This document shows positions 6,727 to 8,256 of a stretch of DNA of 8,256 nucleotides, in pieces; the first letter of the stretch is position 1, and each line of letters begins with the position of its first letter. The position numbers were made by a program, and so were the translations under genes. The notes below the pieces were generated by a model, which had not been told where the DNA came from, searched no databases, and saw nothing but the letters and a program-made list of their open reading frames with translations. The stretch lies in NCBI GenBank assembly GCA_037441765.1, contig JBBIRM010000128.1, forward strand, positions 1 to 8,256. Direction: 5' to 3'. Source of the DNA: JBBIRM01 sp037441765 (GTDB lineage Bacteria; Desulfobacterota; BSN033; UBA1163).

Positions 6727-7461
6727 ATGAAGAGGTTCTATGTTTCTCAAATTCAGGTCGAAAAAGGAGTTGCAAAGGTTGGAGGGAGTGAAGCAAGACA
6801 TATCCGAAAGGTCCTCCGGCTGAAACCTGGAGATGAGGTGCTTCTCTTTAATGGTTCAACCAGACAGTACCTGGGAACGATTATTGAAGAAGATCCTAAT
6901 TGCGTTACCGTCCGAATTCAAAACATTCTCCCTTCTCAAGGAGAATCCCCTCTTGTGGTAACGTTGGCTCAAAGCCTCCTGAAAGGAGAAAAGATGGATT
7001 ACCTCATCCAGAAAGCCACAGAATTAGGGGTAAAAAGGGTAATTCCCTTCATCTCCTCTCGATCAATTCCGCATCTGAATAAAGCCCAAACCCTCAAGCG
7101 ACATCAACGGTGGGAAAAGATTGCCATTGAAGCATCAAAACAGTGTGGAAGGGGAGTTATCCCCTCAATCGAACTCCTACAGGACTACTCTTATGTTCTT
7201 AAGAATGCCCCATCCGAAGCATTGCGTCTTTTTCTTTGGGAGAGAGAAGGGATAAGATTAAAAGATTTCTTAAGGGGATTAAAAGAGAGAAAAGAGATAT
7301 TTTTTATCGTTGGGCCAGAGGGTGGTTTTAGCAGAGAGGAAGTAACCAAAGCCGAACAATTTGGATTTACTCCAATCTTTTTAGGAGAGAGGATACTTAG
7401 GGCTGAAACTGTTAGTCTATGCATTATGAGCATTTTGCAGTATGAGTGGGGAGATCTCTAA
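6727..7461 (+). CDS. rsmE: 16S rRNA (uracil1498-N3)-methyltransferase
   Basis: RsmE methylates N3 of U1498 in 16S rRNA of the assembled 30S subunit. The 244-residue product has the family's normal length. The N-terminal PUA-like part includes HIRKVLRLKPGDEV (25-38); the C-terminal SPOUT (trefoil-knot) part shows KATELGV (97-103), RWEKIAIEASKQCGR (128-142), GPEGGFS (196-202) and LGERILRAETV (219-229), the last two lining the S-adenosylmethionine pocket. AAGGGGAG just before the ATG supports the start, and the 9-base gap after prmA suggests cotranscription. The TAA stop at 7459-7461 touches the U-run of a terminator serving the opposite strand. Confidence 0.96.
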   Translation: MKRFYVSQIQVEKGVAKVGGSEARHIRKVLRLKPGDEVLLFNGSTRQYLGTIIEEDPNCVTVRIQNILPSQGESPLVVTLAQSLLKGEKMDYLIQKATELGVKRVIPFISSRSIPHLNKAQTLKRHQRWEKIAIEASKQCGRGVIPSIELLQDYSYVLKNAPSEALRLFLWEREGIRLKDFLRGLKERKEIFFIVGPEGGFSREEVTKAEQFGFTPIFLGERILRAETVSLCIMSILQYEWGDL

Positions 7462-7500
7462 AAAAAGGGGGCCATTTCCCAAATATAGGAAATGGCCCCT
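7461..7500 (-). terminator. Rho-independent terminator for the small minus-strand gene
   Basis: A perfect 12-bp stem, GGGGCCATTTCC (7468-7479) with GGAAATGGCCCC (7488-7499), closes an 8-base loop, and a G-T pair (7467/7500) can extend it. Read on the minus strand it is followed by six T residues (7466-7461). On the + strand the A-run lies before the stem and no T-run follows, so it is directional for minus-strand transcription and at most a 3'-end stabiliser for rsmE mRNA. Confidence 0.85.
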
Positions 7501-7525
7501 GGACAAGAAAGGAGGGGTTATGAAG

Positions 7526-7543
7526 GCCTGCATATTTGCAGGC
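7526..7543. repeat. Short hairpin in the 3' untranslated part of the small gene
   Basis: GCCTGCA and TGCAGGC form a perfect 7-bp stem with a 4-base loop. It lies between the minus-strand stop codon (7557) and the terminator. No T-run follows on either strand, so it is not a second terminator; it may stabilise the transcript end. Confidence 0.5.
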
Positions 7544-7556
7544 AGGGAGGTGGTTG

Positions 7557-7694
7557 TTAGGCTGCTTTCTTCTCTGAATTATTGATGAATTCTTTATAAG
7601 CCTTACATTCCTGTGTCAATTTGCATTTTCTTCGACATACCTCAATGTGAATCTTAGGATTTCCCTTTCTCTTATCGCAAATTAAATAACTCAT
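7557..7694 (-). CDS. Small basic four-cysteine protein of unknown function (45 residues)
   Basis: The start is the ATG at 7694-7692 and the stop is TAA at 7559-7557. The protein begins MSYLICDKRKGNPKIHIEVC. Cysteines are at 6, 20, 24 and 30 (C-x13-C-x3-C-x5-C), with a lysine/arginine-rich middle (RRKCK, 21-25), then an aromatic helix-like stretch CKAYKEF (30-36) and an EKKAA tail. Four cysteines with basic residues suggest a small zinc-binding knuckle or an iron-sulfur or disulfide peptide, but I do not recognise a named family. No signal peptide or membrane segment is visible, so it should be cytoplasmic. Reality is well supported: AAGGAGAG at 7708-7701 lies six bases before the ATG, a strong promoter stands about 50-75 bases upstream, and a good terminator follows. 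It is therefore an independent single-gene unit convergent with rsmE. Confidence 0.8.
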   Translation of the reverse strand: MSYLICDKRKGNPKIHIEVCRRKCKLTQECKAYKEFINNSEKKAA

Positions 7695-7741
7695 AAAGAT
7701 CTCTCCTTCGAGCCCAGTATTCTATATGTGGAATCGATAAC

Positions 7742-7771
7742 ATATTAAAACACAAAATATGGATTTGTCAA
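7742..7771 (-). promoter_or_regulatory. Promoter of the small four-cysteine protein gene
   Basis: On the minus strand a perfect TTGACA (7771-7766) is followed after 18 bases by TAATAT (7747-7742), which keeps the key first, second and last -10 positions. Initiation near 7735 would give a leader of about 40 bases containing the AAGGAGAG Shine-Dalgarno. The flanking sequence further upstream is extremely AT-rich, which may act as an UP-like element. Confidence 0.7.
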
Positions 7772-7895
7772 GAGAAAAATTAAAATTTTTGTAAAAAAAT
7801 TTTCTTTAATCTTCAATAAGTTACAAACTTAAGAGAAAGTAAATTCACAATTTTTGGATTTTTCTTATTTGAAATTTAAAGAAATTAATATAGTT
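7772..7895. other. AT-rich spacer without a gene
   Basis: This is the gene-free stretch between the small gene's promoter and the putative insertion-sequence end. It is made almost entirely of A/T runs, including several near-palindromic A-tract/T-tract alternations around 7777-7810. I see no coding frame with a ribosome site, no RNA gene and no clear repeat. Its bent, AT-rich character would suit an insertion target or a silencer-bound region. Confidence 0.5.
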
Positions 7896-7940
7896 GGCTC
7901 ATGACGGATTTTTGTGGTAATTGAAATGGGTGTATAAAAA

Positions 7941-8014
7941 TGCATCGGATGAATTATAATACTCCCAATATTGTATTTGTGGGAGAATCTTTTTGGGAGG
8001 CTCCATCCGATGCA
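7941..8014 (+). promoter_or_regulatory. Inverted repeat enclosing the ribosome site and start codon of the transposase remnant
   Basis: TGCATCGGATG (7941-7951) is perfectly complementary to CATCCGATGCA (8004-8014); the right arm contains the ATG at 8010. Between the arms, CTCCCA (7962-7967) can pair with TGGGAG at 7980-7985 or with the second copy at 7994-7999, which is part of the Shine-Dalgarno GGGAGG (7995-8000). Long transcripts entering from the left would fold over the start site. Confidence 0.6.
7955..7960 (+). promoter_or_regulatory. TATAAT -10 box of the transposase remnant
   Basis: A perfect TATAAT lies inside the loop of the inverted repeat. No good -35 is present at 16-18 bases (best is TGTATA, 7931-7936), so the promoter would be weak. 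Initiation near 7967 would leave out the left arm and CTCCCA, freeing the start site. Confidence 0.45.
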
Positions 8015-8256
8015 AGTAAATTATCTCACAAAGTTGCTTGGAATTCAAGGATATAGGGTTACTGCAGAAATTCCGTAATAATAGGGGGCCACAATGGTGA
8101 AATCGTGGAAATGGGGGATGTATAAGGGTGGAATCAATTGGGAGAGGCTCAAAAAGATAATAGGAGTATTTTCGCAATCGTCTTTTGAGGTTTGAATGGA
8201 AGTGTAAGTAGTAATAAAAAAGGCACCAAAGATAGTAATGGTGGTTCATTGTTCTT
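8010..8256 (+). pseudogene. Transposase-like remnant, interrupted after 22 codons
   Basis: From the ATG at 8010 the frame reads MQVNYLTKLLGIQGYRVTAE and two more residues, then runs into TAA TAA TAG at 8076-8084. The opening resembles the N-terminus of ISL3-type transposases, which begin with a short helix before a zinc-binding region. Further on, frames such as RFEWKCK followed by NKKRHQR (about 8184-8230) faintly recall the expected cysteine-rich segment, but no frame stays open. GGGAGG nine bases before the ATG shows that it was once translated. The 3' part is outside the window. Family assignment is by eye and tentative. Confidence 0.4.

Larger units (their letters stand above)
7896..8256 (+). 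mobile_element. Left part of a decayed insertion sequence, possibly ISL3-like
   Basis: From GGCTCATGACGG (7896-7907) the sequence departs from the AT-rich spacer. An end beginning GG and a run containing ACGGATTTTTGTGG resemble ISL3-family termini as I remember them. Inside lie a -10 box, a guarded ribosome site and a transposase-like reading frame broken by stops. The right end and any target duplication lie beyond the window, so the boundary and family are unproven. Confidence 0.4.

Noticed and set aside
7520..7585. 21-codon + strand frame with a strong AAGGAGGGG site just after rsmE
   Set aside because: It is antisense to the four-cysteine gene and its 3' region, has no promoter, and its start lies in a hairpin; the ribosome-like sequence is probably coincidental, though not excluded.
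7899..8249. 116-codon minus-strand frame at the right end
   Set aside because: The product is Tyr/His/Leu-rich low complexity, with no ribosome site, and runs antisense to the transposase remnant.
7896..8256. CRISPR array or retron-like RNA
   Set aside because: The repeats here are single inverted and direct pairs, not regularly spaced copies, and no reverse transcriptase or cas gene is present in the window.

Overview
The window looks like ordinary chromosome from an anaerobic or microaerophilic, moderately AT-rich Gram-negative bacterium. The protein style (rubrerythrin with a C-terminal rubredoxin, an SSP411-type thioredoxin protein, a Fur-family regulator beside an ECF metal importer, a prmA-rsmE pair) suggests Desulfobacterota or a related lineage. 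That is an inference from gene content, not a phylogenetic placement.

Layout. Bases 1-243 are non-coding on the + strand and hold a perfect 9-3-9 palindrome overlapping a TTGACA box, probably a regulatory site for the next transcription unit. Bases 244-2829 carry a rubrerythrin and a 685-residue thioredoxin-fold/six-hairpin protein (DUF255, SSP411/YyaL/SPATA20 type), likely one redox-defence operon. A sigma70-like promoter (2891-2919) then drives a Fur/Zur-like repressor (2956-3402). It is followed closely by the three components of a group I ECF metal importer: CbiM-type S component, CbiQ-type transmembrane coupling protein and CbiO-type ATPase (3465-5694). No separate CbiN is present. After a 135-base gap come prmA (ribosomal protein L11 methyltransferase) and rsmE (16S rRNA m3U1498 methyltransferase), 9 bases apart (5830-7461).

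From 7461 onward the content changes. On the minus strand there is a complete, compact single-gene unit: a TTGACA/TAATAT promoter, a strong Shine-Dalgarno, a 45-codon gene for a basic four-cysteine protein of unknown function, and a Rho-independent terminator whose U-run abuts the rsmE stop codon. Bases 7772-7895 are a very AT-rich spacer. Bases 7896-8256 look like the left part of a decayed insertion sequence, tentatively ISL3-like. It has a GGCTC end, a TATAAT box, a Shine-Dalgarno and a transposase-like start that stops after 22 codons. An 11-bp inverted repeat pairs sequence upstream of the predicted transcription start with the start codon itself, the arrangement used by some transposons to block translation from read-through transcripts.

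The most rewarding items for follow-up are the orphan four-cysteine small protein, the hairpin-guarded transposase start, the unusual N-terminus of the CbiM subunit, and the rubrerythrin that lacks the extra fifth diiron glutamate.
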